Positions 49,624-58,331 of a stretch of 64,000 bases of DNA are shown piece after piece. The stretch is from positions 1,240,001 to 1,304,000 of the forward strand of contig CAWAWN010000003.1 in the NCBI GenBank assembly GCA_963785815.1. Direction: 5' to 3'. The stretch comes from UBA4742 sp963785815 (GTDB taxonomy: Bacteria; Actinomycetota; Acidimicrobiia; Acidimicrobiales; Acidimicrobilacustridaceae). The first letter of the stretch is position 1; each line of letters begins with the position of its first letter. The position numbers and the translations under genes are program-made. Below the pieces are notes generated by a model. It was not told where the DNA came from, did no database searches, and was given only the letters and a program-made list of their open reading frames with translations.

Positions 49624-50808
49624 TCACGACGACGGAACCGGGCCCACGCTGGCTTCGACGGTCAGCCGATCGTCGAGCGGCCCCTTGGTCGAGGTGTAGG
49701 TCACGTACCAGGTGCAGACCGAGTGGCAGATGGTGGGTGGGATGACGGTCTCGATCTGCAACCACTTGCCGTCGTAGGGCGTTGGCACCTTGGCCCCGGC
49801 CCGCCGGGTGGTGACCGTGCAGGTGGGCGACGAGATCATGGTGCCGCCGCCCAGGGCAGCCGAGGGCGTCGAGTAGTCGCAGCTCTGGGTCGCACCCGGG
49901 GTGGTGGTCAATCCCGGCTGGAACGGCGGCTGGAGCTGCATCGAGACCGTGCCCGACGGGCTGTCGCCCGGGTCGAACAGCTCGACGAGCAGCAGATGCC
50001 CGCTGTCGCCGGTGTGGGTCTGGGCCACGTCGACCACGCCGAACTTGCCCGTGGGCGTGAACACGCGGACCGAGTCGACCGGCGCTGGCGTCACGGTCAA
50101 CGGGTCGAAGACCTGGTCCTGCGAGTTGGCCGAGACGAAGAAGTCGTTCTGGCCCTCGCCCACGTCGGCCACACCCGGGATGGCGCTGGTCTTCACCACC
50201 ACCGGGTAGATGCCGGCCACCGTGGGGGTGAAGGTGCACAGCCGCGAGGGGGCGTCGTCGACCTTGCGGGTCGGGTTGAACACGGCATAGCCCGGCCCGC
50301 TGGTGCAGAGACCGAGGCTGTTCATGCCGTTGGACGGGGCGGTCGAGATGACCGTTGGATCGCCGGTGGTGTCGAAGAGCTGGAACGAGGTGGCGAAGCC
50401 GGTCTGGCCCGCGCTGCCGGCGTAGCCGTCACCCGCCGGTCCGTCCAGGTTGAAGGCGGGGTCGTCCAGCGTCACCGTCACCGGCACGCCCAGCGCTTCG
50501 GGAGGCACGTCGACTTGGTACGGCTCGCCCTGCGAGGTGTAGCTGGGGTTGCGGGCGCCACCCAAGCAGGTGGCCGGCCCCAGGTCGCGCCCGCCGCACT
50601 CGGTGCTGAACGGATCGCCTCCGCTGAGGTTCGAGAAGGGGCCGTTGATTGCCTGCCACCCACTCGTGACCGGAAGCCCGGGGCCGCCGGGAGAGCCGAT
50701 CGGGATGGCCCCGGCCGGGGCGGGGAGGGCGGTGATGACGGCCAGGGCCAGCGCGAGGGTGCTGACCAGCACCACGACGGGGGGTGAGACCGGTCGGGTG
50801 CGGGTCAT
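49624..50808 (-). CDS. Secreted beta-rich protein of unknown function, paralog A
   Basis: A 394-residue exported protein. The signal peptide (about 1-34) ends at APAGA. The mature part has conserved landmarks shared with the next gene: NPSYTSQGEPYQVDVPPEA, TGFATSFQLFDTTGDP, CTFTPTVAGIYPVVVKTSAIPGVAD, and a Cys-rich end (SCDY, TCTV, CHSVCTWYV). The mostly beta composition suggests a surface or carbohydrate-facing domain. It starts 4 nt after the stop of paralog B, as an operon. Function unknown. Confidence 0.75.
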   Translation of the reverse strand: MTRTRPVSPPVVVLVSTLALALAVITALPAPAGAIPIGSPGGPGLPVTSGWQAINGPFSNLSGGDPFSTECGGRDLGPATCLGGARNPSYTSQGEPYQVDVPPEALGVPVTVTLDDPAFNLDGPAGDGYAGSAGQTGFATSFQLFDTTGDPTVISTAPSNGMNSLGLCTSGPGYAVFNPTRKVDDAPSRLCTFTPTVAGIYPVVVKTSAIPGVADVGEGQNDFFVSANSQDQVFDPLTVTPAPVDSVRVFTPTGKFGVVDVAQTHTGDSGHLLLVELFDPGDSPSGTVSMQLQPPFQPGLTTTPGATQSCDYSTPSAALGGGTMISSPTCTVTTRRAGAKVPTPYDGKWLQIETVIPPTICHSVCTWYVTYTSTKGPLDDRLTVEASVGPVPSS

Positions 50809-50812
50809 GGGG

Positions 50813-51844
50813 TCACCCCGTGGTGGTCGTGGTCGACGAGGTCGTGGTCGAGGTGGAGAGGTTCACGTTCCACACGGCGCGGTCGGTGGCGGGATAGGTG
50901 CTGGACACGTTGCCGAACTGCTCCTTCACCTGCCACCAGCAATTGGTGGTGCACGTGTAGGTGGCGGGGATCGGCACCTCGATGCGGATCCATCGGTCGC
51001 TGTAGGGCGCTGGGAACTGATCCTGGTTCTGGGTGGTGAAGGTGCAGGTGGGCTCGGCGTAGATGACCGGTGGCGCGATGGTCACGCTGGGGTCGGAGAT
51101 CGAGCAGCTGACCGGCGTTCCGCCCGTGGGGATGGTGGTCACCGGGCCCGAATCGGGCGCCAGGATCTGGACGGTGTTGGGACCGAGGTTCGACCCCTCG
51201 CCCAGGTCGAACACGTCGAGGGCCAAGGTCTGGCCGGCCGACCCCGAGCCGATGTCGGCCAGGTAGAAGCGGGTCGAGAGCGTTTCGTGGCCGCCCACAG
51301 GGGTCGGGGTCGTGACGTACAGCGACATCGGGTCCAGCGAGGCCACGTGGGGCTGGGTGGCCGCCGTGCTGGTGGCCTTGATCGAGAACTGGTTCCAGCC
51401 GCCGCCGCTGTCGGCCACGCCAGGGATGCCGCTGCTCTTCACCTGGAGCGGGTAGATGCCGGCCTGGCTGGGCACGAAGGTGCACAGGGCGATCCAGCTC
51501 GTCGGGACGTTCAGCGACGCCGGGTAGACCTGGTAGCCGGTCGTCGCCCCGGTGCATCGGCCCAGCGTGTCCATGCCCAGCGAGGGATCGGTGGAGACGT
51601 CGAGGGCGTTGCCGGTGGTCTGGAACAGGTGGAACGACGTGGCGAAGCCGCCGGCCGTGTTGCCGGTGTAATCGCTGTCGCCCGCCTGGTCGTGGGGGTC
51701 GAGCTCCGGGTCGTACAACGAGACCATCACCGTCGTGCCCACGTCCGCAGCCGGCACGTCGATCGCCCAGTCGTACCCGTTGGTCGAGTAGTTGGGGTTG
51801 AGACCGCTGCCGTCACACGAGGTGACACCGGCCTGGTTGCCCAC
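50813..51844 (-). CDS. Paralog B of the secreted protein, truncated at the 5' end
   Basis: The 343-residue frame aligns with paralog A from about residue 72 of A onward (NPNYSTNGYDWAIDVPAAD, GGFATSFHLFQTTGN, GIYPLQVKSSGIPGVADSG) and ends in a Thr-rich tail. The signal peptide and first 70 residues of A have no counterpart: upstream in-frame codons lose the third-position GC pattern and run into the peroxiredoxin promoter. A deletion or rearrangement has probably removed its start and promoter, so it may be a pseudogene; a distant or unrecognised N-terminus cannot be excluded. Confidence 0.6.
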   Translation of the reverse strand: MGNQAGVTSCDGSGLNPNYSTNGYDWAIDVPAADVGTTVMVSLYDPELDPHDQAGDSDYTGNTAGGFATSFHLFQTTGNALDVSTDPSLGMDTLGRCTGATTGYQVYPASLNVPTSWIALCTFVPSQAGIYPLQVKSSGIPGVADSGGGWNQFSIKATSTAATQPHVASLDPMSLYVTTPTPVGGHETLSTRFYLADIGSGSAGQTLALDVFDLGEGSNLGPNTVQILAPDSGPVTTIPTGGTPVSCSISDPSVTIAPPVIYAEPTCTFTTQNQDQFPAPYSDRWIRIEVPIPATYTCTTNCWWQVKEQFGNVSSTYPATDRAVWNVNLSTSTTTSSTTTTTG

Positions 51845-51901
51845 CCAGGTGGTCGTTCGACGGGATCCGCGCCTCGAATGGGCGCGGTCACACCACCCCG
51901 G

Positions 51902-51907
51902 TAGTGT
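51902..51907 (+). promoter_or_regulatory. -10 element TAGTGT of the peroxiredoxin
   Basis: It ends 8 nt before the ATG at 51916. Confidence 0.55.
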
Positions 51908-51915
51908 CGACCCGG

Positions 51916-52383
51916 ATGAGCATCGGCGTGGGGGACAAGGCCTCCGACTTCACCCTCGACGGCACCGACGGCACCCCCGAGGGGCGCCGCTCGTACTCGC
52001 TGGGCGAGCTGCGGGGCCAGCCCGCGGTGCTGGTCTTCTACCCGGCCGACCACTCGCCGGTGTGCACCACCCAGCTCACCACCTACAGCCACGACATCGG
52101 CCAGTTCGCCGATCTGGGCGCCCAGGTCCTGGCCCTCAGCCCCCAGAGCGTGGCCGAGCACGAGGCCTTCGCCGAGGGCAACGGCGGCTTCGCCTTCCCG
52201 TTGCTGGCCGACGTCGACAAGGCGGTGGGCGACGCGTACGACATCCTGGGGCCGCTCGGGTTCTACCGGCGCTCGATCTTCGTGGTCGACGCCGAGGGCG
52301 TCATCCGATACGCCCATCGGGCGACGGCGGGCCTCACCTTCCGGCCCACGGCCGAGATCGTGACCGCCCTGGCCGAGCTCTGA
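51916..52383 (+). CDS. Peroxiredoxin, AhpC/TSA (BCP/AhpE-like), one-cysteine type
   Basis: A 155-residue thioredoxin-fold peroxidase. The peroxidatic Cys50 is in YPADHSPVC (P-x3-S-x2-C, Ser for the usual Thr). It is the only cysteine in the protein, so the enzyme must be a one-Cys peroxiredoxin recycled by an outside thiol; mycothiol/mycoredoxin is a natural candidate because mshC is present (inference). RSIFVVDAEGVIRYAHRA is the typical C-terminal strand pair. Leaderless. Confidence 0.88.
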   Translation: MSIGVGDKASDFTLDGTDGTPEGRRSYSLGELRGQPAVLVFYPADHSPVCTTQLTTYSHDIGQFADLGAQVLALSPQSVAEHEAFAEGNGGFAFPLLADVDKAVGDAYDILGPLGFYRRSIFVVDAEGVIRYAHRATAGLTFRPTAEIVTALAEL

Positions 52384-52410
52384 CCCGCCACTCCGAAGCC
52401 TTGCGAGGGG

Positions 52411-53244
52411 TCAGGACTCGCTGGCCACGCCCAGGAGGCGTCCGCGGGTCAACGAGCGCATGCCGTTGATCAGCAGGGCGATGCCGATGGCCCAGGCCAG
52501 GGCACCCAGCACGAACGAGATGGTCACCGCCGATCCCCCGAACAGGGCACCGGTCGACTGGCCATAGGCGATGAGGATGAGGGGGAAGGTGATCAGCCCG
52601 GCGGCCTGCTGGGCCGCGGCCGTGCTCTTGACCCGGGCGGACAGGCGCAGCACCAGCGAGAGGGCGATCAGCAGGAACGGGGGCAGCACCCACAGGATGA
52701 GCAGCCACCACGACGGGGTGGGGAAGAACCAGCCGCCGGCCTTGGGTCCCACGATCAGGTTGACCATCAACGAGTAGAGCCCGAACCCGACCAGCGTGGT
52801 GAGGTACCCCGGGATGAGGCTGGCGATGAGCTTGCCCAGGTAGATCTCGCGCACCCCGGCCGGGGAGTGGGCCAGGAACTCACCCGTGCCCCGCTCGCGC
52901 TCGCCCACGATCGAGCTGGAGCCCACCGCGGTGGAGATGGTCAGCGGGACGATCACGGCGATGGGGGCCAGCAGGAACACGGCCAGCACGTAGGACACCT
53001 GCGTGCCCGGCGGGGCGTGCTGGGGGACGGCGTGCTGGGCGGTGCTCGGCAGCAGCTTGAGGGCCTGGGACACCTGCTTGACCGCCCCGTTGGAGCCGAT
53101 GGTGTTGATCAGGCTGAGCAGCACCGCCGGCACGACCACGAAGAAGATGAGCCCGAGCCCGCCCATGGGCATCCAGAAGTCCTTCGACTGCCAGAGCTGG
53201 CGCAGGTCGGTGCGCATGACCGTGCGCATCCGCTGGAGGTTCAC
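52411..53244 (-). CDS. ABC-2 type transporter permease
   Basis: A 277-residue membrane protein with about six spans and the ABC-2 layout: a short cytoplasmic start (MNLQRMRTVMRTDLRQLWQSKDFW), a large outer loop after the first span, and GSSSIVGERERGTGEFLAHSP, the conserved coupling segment of exporters of the NatB/ABC-2 class. The GTG overlaps the ATPase stop by 4 nt. Together they form an exporter of unknown substrate, convergent with the peroxiredoxin gene. Confidence 0.87.
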   Translation of the reverse strand: MNLQRMRTVMRTDLRQLWQSKDFWMPMGGLGLIFFVVVPAVLLSLINTIGSNGAVKQVSQALKLLPSTAQHAVPQHAPPGTQVSYVLAVFLLAPIAVIVPLTISTAVGSSSIVGERERGTGEFLAHSPAGVREIYLGKLIASLIPGYLTTLVGFGLYSLMVNLIVGPKAGGWFFPTPSWWLLILWVLPPFLLIALSLVLRLSARVKSTAAAQQAAGLITFPLILIAYGQSTGALFGGSAVTISFVLGALAWAIGIALLINGMRSLTRGRLLGVASES

Positions 53245-54383
53245 GACGCGGCTCCCTTGTGCTGGTCCTCGGCCAGGTGGTGCACCTCGGGGAAGTACAC
53301 GCCGTCCGTGCCGCCATCACCCCGGCGTTCCCGGCGGATGGCGAAGTACAGGTCCTCGAGCGAGGGCGTGTGCGGGTCGACCCGGGTCAGGCGGACGCCG
53401 GCCGCGGCCAGCGTGGCCACCAGCTCGGGCACGCGGTCCACGTCGTCGAGCTGCACCTCGGTGACGTCGTCGATCCGCTCCAGGCTCACCACCCCCTCCA
53501 TGCCGGTGAGCTGCTCCAGGCTGGCCGGGTCCTCGGCGTCGAAGCGCACCAGGTTCGCCGGCCAGTAGCGCCGGGTCAGCGCTTCCTGGGTGCCGTGGAT
53601 CAGGTCGGTCCCGTTCTCCAGCACCACGATCTGGTCGGCCAGGCCCTCGGCCTCCACCAGCAGGTGGGTGCACATGACCACGGTGTGGCCGTCGCCCGTC
53701 ATCTCCCGGATGAGCTCCAGCACGGCGTGGGACGACTCCGGATCGAGCCCGGAGGTGGGCTCGTCGAACAGCAGCAGCTCCGGGTCGTGCAGCACCGAGC
53801 GGGCCAGGGCCAGGCGGGTCTTCATGCCGGTGGAGTAACCGCCCACCCGCTGGTCGAGGGCGTCGAGGATGCCGAACCGGCCGGCCGCGGCCCGGATCGG
53901 CTTCACCGCGTTGCGGCCCAGGCCGTACAGCTCGGCGGAGTACTGCAGGTTGTCCCATCCCGAGAGCCGGTCGTAGAGGGCGGGCTTGGCCGACACCACG
54001 CCGCAGCGGCGCCGCACGTCCTCGCCGAAGCGGTCGGGGTCGAACCCGAAGGTGCGCACCCGGCCCTTGTCGGGGGTCAGGGCGCCGGTGACGACTCGGA
54101 TGGCGGTGGTCTTGCCCGCGCCGTTGGGGCCGAGCAGCACCGTGATCCGCCCCTTCGGGGCCAGGATCGTCAGGTTGGACAGGGCCGGCACCCGGCCGAA
54201 GGACTTGCTCACGTCACGCAGGTCCACCACCAGGTCGGCCGGGTCGAGCTCGGCGGCCGGCTCGACCCCGGGCTCGGGCTCGGTGGGGGCACCCGGGTCG
54301 GCGGGGTCGGTGGGGTCGGGTTCGTCGGTGAGGTCGGCGGCGACCGTAGCGGCATCAGGGGTCACGCTGTTGCTCATCGGCAT
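53241..54383 (-). CDS. ABC-2 type transporter ATPase
   Basis: A 380-residue ATPase. The first 50 residues are a Pro/Asp/Glu-rich tail; the nucleotide-binding domain has Walker A GPNGAGKTT near 84, signature YSTGMKTRLALARS and Walker B LLLFDEPTSGLDPE, with switch His in MCTHLLVEAEGL. The C-terminal 100 residues (RFDAEDPASLEQLTG...) are the usual extension of drug/lipid export ATPases. ATG 54383 has GGGGG 7 nt upstream; a second ATG 6 nt later is possible. It is divergent from ruvC. Confidence 0.88.
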   Translation of the reverse strand: MPMSNSVTPDAATVAADLTDEPDPTDPADPGAPTEPEPGVEPAAELDPADLVVDLRDVSKSFGRVPALSNLTILAPKGRITVLLGPNGAGKTTAIRVVTGALTPDKGRVRTFGFDPDRFGEDVRRRCGVVSAKPALYDRLSGWDNLQYSAELYGLGRNAVKPIRAAAGRFGILDALDQRVGGYSTGMKTRLALARSVLHDPELLLFDEPTSGLDPESSHAVLELIREMTGDGHTVVMCTHLLVEAEGLADQIVVLENGTDLIHGTQEALTRRYWPANLVRFDAEDPASLEQLTGMEGVVSLERIDDVTEVQLDDVDRVPELVATLAAAGVRLTRVDPHTPSLEDLYFAIRRERRGDGGTDGVYFPEVHHLAEDQHKGAAS

Positions 54384-54430
54384 CAGTGTGCCCCCAGGTG
54401 AGGGTCCACCATCCGATTCGGGGCCCTGGC

Positions 54431-54436
54431 TAGGGT
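54431..54436 (+). promoter_or_regulatory. -10 element TAGGGT of ruvC
   Basis: It ends 7 nt before the GTG start and drives the ruvCAB operon. Confidence 0.6.
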
Positions 54437-54443
54437 CGTACGA

Positions 54444-54983
54444 GTGTTCGTGCTCGGCCTCGATCCCGGTCTGTCTCGTTGCGGCTACGCGGTGGTCGAG
54501 GCTGGACGGCGCGGGTCGGCTCGGGCCCTCGCCCTGGGCGTGCTGACCACGTCCCCCGACCGATCCCTGCCCGACCGGCTGGCCGAGCTGCAACGCGACC
54601 TGCGAGCCCTGTTCGACGACCACGATCCCTCGGCGGTGGCCGTCGAGCGGGTCCTCTTCCAGGTCAACGTGCGCACGGCCATGGGGGTGGGGCAGGCCAG
54701 CGGGCTGGCCATGGCCGAGGCGGCCGGCCGGGGCTGCGAGGTGGCGCAGTACTCGCCCAACGAGGTCAAGCAGGCGGTCACCGGCTACGGAGCCGCCACC
54801 AAGAGACAGGTGCAACAGATGGTGCAAACCCTGCTCGGCCTGGCCGAGCTGCCCTCGCCCCCCGATGCGGCCGACGCCGCCGCCCTGGCCCTGTGCCACC
54901 TGGCCACCGCCCCGCTGCGGCAGGCCGCTGCGCTGGCCACGATCCGGGCCAGCGCCCGACCGGCTGCCGGGGTGCGGTCGTGA
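54444..54983 (+). CDS. ruvC: Holliday junction endodeoxyribonuclease RuvC
   Basis: A 179-residue RNase-H-fold resolvase. Acidic residues are in place: Asp7 in VLGLDPGLSRCG, Glu in VAVERVLFQ near 70 and Asp in PPDAADAAALALCH near 145. It cuts four-way junctions after branch migration by RuvAB. Leaderless GTG start; its TGA overlaps the ruvA GTG by 4 nt. Confidence 0.95.
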   Translation: MFVLGLDPGLSRCGYAVVEAGRRGSARALALGVLTTSPDRSLPDRLAELQRDLRALFDDHDPSAVAVERVLFQVNVRTAMGVGQASGLAMAEAAGRGCEVAQYSPNEVKQAVTGYGAATKRQVQQMVQTLLGLAELPSPPDAADAAALALCHLATAPLRQAAALATIRASARPAAGVRS

Positions 54984-55588
54984 TCGGCTCCCTGCGGGGC
55001 ACCCTGCTCGACCGCTGGGGTGATGGCGAGCTGCTCATCGAGGTGGCCGGCGTGGGCTACCGGGTGACGGTCACCCCCACCACCGTCATCGAGGTGGGCG
55101 AGCTGGGGGCCGAGGTGTTCGTCCACGTCCACCACCACCTGCGCGACGACGCCCAGGTGCTCTACGGCTTCCGCACCCGGGCCGAGCGCGAGTGCTTCGA
55201 GAGCCTGCTGGCGGCTCACGGCGTGGGTCCGGCGCTGGCCCTGGCCATCCTGTCGGTCCACGGGCCCGACGCGCTGGCCATGGTGGTGGCCGACGACGAC
55301 ATCGACGCGCTGTGCCTGGTGCCCGGCGTGGGCAAGAAGACCGCGGCCCGCCTGCTCATCGAGCTCAAGTCGAGCCTCAGCGTGGCCGTGCTGGAGGTGG
55401 CCAGCGGGCCGGCGCCCGGGGCCGCCGGCGACCCGGGCCGCAGCGCGGCCCGCTCGGACGTGCGCGAGGCGCTCGCCAACCTCGGCTACGGCCCCGACGA
55501 GGTGGCCTCGGTGGTGCGCGAGCTGCCCGACGCCGACGACGTGTCCTTCCTGCTCAAGGAGGCCCTCCAGCGGCTGGCGGTGACCTGA
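54980..55588 (+). CDS. ruvA: Holliday junction branch migration protein RuvA
   Basis: A 202-residue protein with the three RuvA domains: OB-fold start (IGSLRGTLLDRWGDGELLIEV), two helix-hairpin-helix motifs (HGVGPALALAILS; VPGVGKKTAARLLIEL) and a C-terminal RuvB-contact domain (SDVREALANLGYGPDEVASVV). GTG start overlapping ruvC; ruvB begins 1 nt after its stop. Confidence 0.95.
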   Translation: MIGSLRGTLLDRWGDGELLIEVAGVGYRVTVTPTTVIEVGELGAEVFVHVHHHLRDDAQVLYGFRTRAERECFESLLAAHGVGPALALAILSVHGPDALAMVVADDDIDALCLVPGVGKKTAARLLIELKSSLSVAVLEVASGPAPGAAGDPGRSAARSDVREALANLGYGPDEVASVVRELPDADDVSFLLKEALQRLAVT

Positions 55589-55589
55589 G

Positions 55590-56720
55590 GTGCGCGACGA
55601 GCTCCTGCAGCCCGACGCCACCGATGACGAGCGCCGCCACGACCGCCTGCGCCCGCCGGCCGAGCTGGACGACCAGCTGGTCGAGCGCCTGGCCCCCGAC
55701 GGGCTGGGTGACGAGGGCGGGCTGCGCCCGCGCCGACTCGACGAGTTCGTCGGCCAGGGCGAGCTCAAGGAGCACCTGACCATCATCCTGGAGGCCGCTC
55801 GCCGCCGCGGCCAGGCCGTCGACCACCTTCTGTTCGCCGGCCCGCCCGGCCTGGGCAAGACCACGCTGGCCGCCATCGTGGCCGTCGAGATGGGGGCGGG
55901 CCTGCACATCACCTCGGGGCCGGCCCTCGAACGGGCCGGCGACCTGGCCGCCATCCTGACCCGGCTCGACGAGGGCGACGTGCTGTTCATCGACGAGATC
56001 CACCGGCTGTCCCGATCGGTGGAAGAGGTCCTGTACCCGGCCATGGAGGACTTCCAGCTCGACATCGTCCTGGGCAAGGGGCCGGCGGCGCGCTCGATCC
56101 GCCTCGACCTGCCTCGCTTCACGCTGGTCGGCGCCACCACGCGCACCGGGCTGATCACCGGGCCGCTGCGCGACCGCTTCGGGCTGGTGGCGCGCCTCGA
56201 CTACTACAGCCCCGCCGACCTGGAGACCATCGTGGTGCGCGCCGCCGGCATCCTGGGGGTGACCCTGGCCGACGCCGACGGCGATCGCTCGGGTGCCCGC
56301 GAGATCGCCCGGCGCGCCCGAGGCACCCCCCGCATCGCCAACCGGCTGCTGCGGCGGGTGCGCGACTACGCCGAGGTGCGCGGCACCGGTTCCATCGACC
56401 ACGAGACCGCCCGCGACGGCCTGGCCGTGTTCGGGGTCGACGACCGCGGCCTGGACAAGGTCGACCGGGCCATCCTCTCCGCCATCTGCGAGCGCTTCGG
56501 TGGTGGACCCGTGGGGCTGTCCACCCTGGCCATCAGCGTGGGCGAGCCGACCGAGACGGTGGAGGACGTGTACGAGCCGTTCCTCATCACCCAGGGCCTG
56601 ATCATGCGCACCCCGAGGGGTCGGGTCGTCACCCCGGCCGCCTGGGCCCACCTGGGCCTCATCGCACCCCCGAGCGCGGCCATGGCCGTGGCCGACGAGC
56701 CGCCCAACCTCTTCGGCTGA
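55590..56720 (+). CDS. ruvB: Holliday junction branch migration DNA helicase RuvB
   Basis: A 376-residue AAA+ motor. Walker A GPPGLGKTT is near 89, Walker B LFIDEIHRLS near 132, sensor ATTRTGLITGPLRDRFG near 180, and a C-terminal winged helix ends with RTPRGRVVTPAAWAHLG. The first 40 residues are longer than in many homologs and acidic. GTG start one base after ruvA. Confidence 0.96.
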   Translation: MRDELLQPDATDDERRHDRLRPPAELDDQLVERLAPDGLGDEGGLRPRRLDEFVGQGELKEHLTIILEAARRRGQAVDHLLFAGPPGLGKTTLAAIVAVEMGAGLHITSGPALERAGDLAAILTRLDEGDVLFIDEIHRLSRSVEEVLYPAMEDFQLDIVLGKGPAARSIRLDLPRFTLVGATTRTGLITGPLRDRFGLVARLDYYSPADLETIVVRAAGILGVTLADADGDRSGAREIARRARGTPRIANRLLRRVRDYAEVRGTGSIDHETARDGLAVFGVDDRGLDKVDRAILSAICERFGGGPVGLSTLAISVGEPTETVEDVYEPFLITQGLIMRTPRGRVVTPAAWAHLGLIAPPSAAMAVADEPPNLFG

Positions 56721-56724
56721 GCGG

Positions 56725-56730
56725 TACCGT
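56725..56730 (+). promoter_or_regulatory. -10 element TACCGT of the YcaQ-like gene
   Basis: It ends 10 nt before the ATG, the longest spacing among the leaderless candidates here. Confidence 0.45.
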
Positions 56731-56740
56731 CGCCGGCCGG

Positions 56741-57928
56741 ATGACCGTCACGCTGACCAACGCGCAGGCTCGTCGGATCGCGCTCGGGGCCCAGGGCTTC
56801 GCCGAGCCGCGACCTGCCGGTCGGGTCGACCGGCGTCACCTGCGTCGGGCGCTCGACCGGATGGGGCTCATCCAGATCGACTCCGTCAACGTCCTGGCTC
56901 GCAGCCAGGAGCTCACCTTGTTCGCTCGGCTGGGGGCGCACCCGCGCACCCTCATCGACGACGCCAGTCGTGCCGGCGAGCTGTTCGAGTACTGGGTCCA
57001 CGAGGCCAGCCTGGTGCCCACCGACCAGCACCCCCTCTTCGGTTGGCGGATGCGGGGATCGTTCCCATGGGTCGGCTTCCGTCGCCGGATGCACTCGTTG
57101 GCGCCCTACATCGAGGAGGTCTACCAGCGCGTGGTGGACGAGGGCCCGCTGGTGGCGGGGGACCTCAAGGCTCGGGTGGGCAGGAAGGGGACCTGGTGGG
57201 ACCACGACGATGGCAAGATCGCGCTGGAAGCCCTCTTCTACCAAGGTCGGATCAGCGCCCGCCGTCGCCCGGCCGACTTCGCCCGGGTCTACGACCTGAC
57301 CGAGCGACTGATCCCGGCCGAGGTGCTGGCCCGACCGGAGCCCAGCGAGCACGACGCCCGCAAGGAGCTGCTGGTGCTGGCCGCCCGGAGCCACGGCGTG
57401 GGGACGCTGGCCGACCTGGCCGACTACCACCGTCTCAAGCCCACCACGTGTCGGGCCGCGCTGGGCGAGCTGGTGGAAGAGGGTCGTCTGATCCCGGCCA
57501 CGGTGCGCGAATGGGACCGCCCGGCCTACCTCCACCCCGACGCCCGACGTCCCCGGCGCATCGACGCCCGCGCTCTGCTCAGCCCGTTCGACCCGGTGGT
57601 GTGGCGGCGCGAGCGGGCCCTGCGCATGTTCGACTTCCACTACCGGATCGAGATCTACACACCGCGCGAGAAGCGGCGGCACGGCTACTACGTGATGCCC
57701 TTCCTGCTGGGCGATGCGCTGGTGGGCCGGGTCGACCTCAAGGCTGACCGGGCCGAGGGACGGCTGCTGGTGCAGCACGCCTGGCCCGAACCCGGGGTCG
57801 ACGAGGCGCGGGTGGCCGCCGAGCTCTACCAGGAGCTGTCCGAGATGGCCGCCTGGTTGGAGCTCGACCGGGTCGAGGTCACCGGACGGGGCGACCTCGG
57901 ACCGGTCCTGGCCCGCCTGGCGCGGTAG
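56741..57928 (+). CDS. HTH_42 DNA glycosylase, YcaQ/AlkX-like
   Basis: A 395-residue protein of three tandem winged-helix domains and a beta barrel. The N-terminal MGLIQIDSVNVLARSQELTLFARLG contains the catalytic segment in the Q-x-D form (QID) known for the YcaQ/AlkX branch, which unhooks interstrand crosslinks, not the Q-x-Q form of AlkZ. WVHEASLVP and the end VDLKADRAEGRLLVQ also fit. It follows ruvB, which places two DNA repair functions together, although it has its own promoter. Confidence 0.85.
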   Translation: MTVTLTNAQARRIALGAQGFAEPRPAGRVDRRHLRRALDRMGLIQIDSVNVLARSQELTLFARLGAHPRTLIDDASRAGELFEYWVHEASLVPTDQHPLFGWRMRGSFPWVGFRRRMHSLAPYIEEVYQRVVDEGPLVAGDLKARVGRKGTWWDHDDGKIALEALFYQGRISARRRPADFARVYDLTERLIPAEVLARPEPSEHDARKELLVLAARSHGVGTLADLADYHRLKPTTCRAALGELVEEGRLIPATVREWDRPAYLHPDARRPRRIDARALLSPFDPVVWRRERALRMFDFHYRIEIYTPREKRRHGYYVMPFLLGDALVGRVDLKADRAEGRLLVQHAWPEPGVDEARVAAELYQELSEMAAWLELDRVEVTGRGDLGPVLARLAR

Positions 57929-57952
57929 TCGAGCAGGGGGCTGACCCGATGG

Positions 57953-58249
57953 TCAGTCCAGGTCCTCGCTCAGGACGTCGAGGTTGACGAAGGTGGCCGG
58001 ACCGTCGGCCAGCGCCATCATCTTCTCCGCGAACTGGCCGGTCTCGGGCAGGTCGGAGTTGGCCATCGCCTCCTCGTAGGAGTCGAAGAAGACCAGGTAC
58101 ACGTAGCGGTTCGGGTCGTCGTGGTCCTGGGCCACGATGCGTCGCCGGGTCTTGCGCTTGCCCTCGGTGGCCGCCGCCCACTGCTCGTCGAGCGCCTGCA
58201 TCTCGGCGAACTTGGACGTGGTGAACGCGATGGTCTGGATGAACGCCAT
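57953..58249 (-). CDS. Small dimeric alpha-beta barrel protein (ABM-like)
   Basis: A 98-residue protein. The pattern FIQTIAFTTSKF, then a helix, RRRIVAQDHDDPNRYVYLVFFDSYEEAMANSD, is that of the antibiotic-biosynthesis-monooxygenase-like ferredoxin fold, which pairs into a barrel. No catalytic residues are certain. The ATG has GGGAGGG 3 nt upstream; a longer upstream frame was rejected. It is divergent from queA. Confidence 0.8.
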   Translation of the reverse strand: MAFIQTIAFTTSKFAEMQALDEQWAAATEGKRKTRRRIVAQDHDDPNRYVYLVFFDSYEEAMANSDLPETGQFAEKMMALADGPATFVNLDVLSEDLD

Positions 58250-58317
58250 GGTCCCTCCCGATGGATCGGGCGGTGCACCCCAGCGGCACGCCGCCGAGGA
58301 CCAGCCTAGGCACCCTC

Positions 58318-58323
58318 TACGCT
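58318..58323 (+). promoter_or_regulatory. -10 element TACGCT of queA
   Basis: It ends 8 nt before the GTG at 58332 and decides that start. Confidence 0.55.
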
Positions 58324-58331
58324 CGCCGCCG

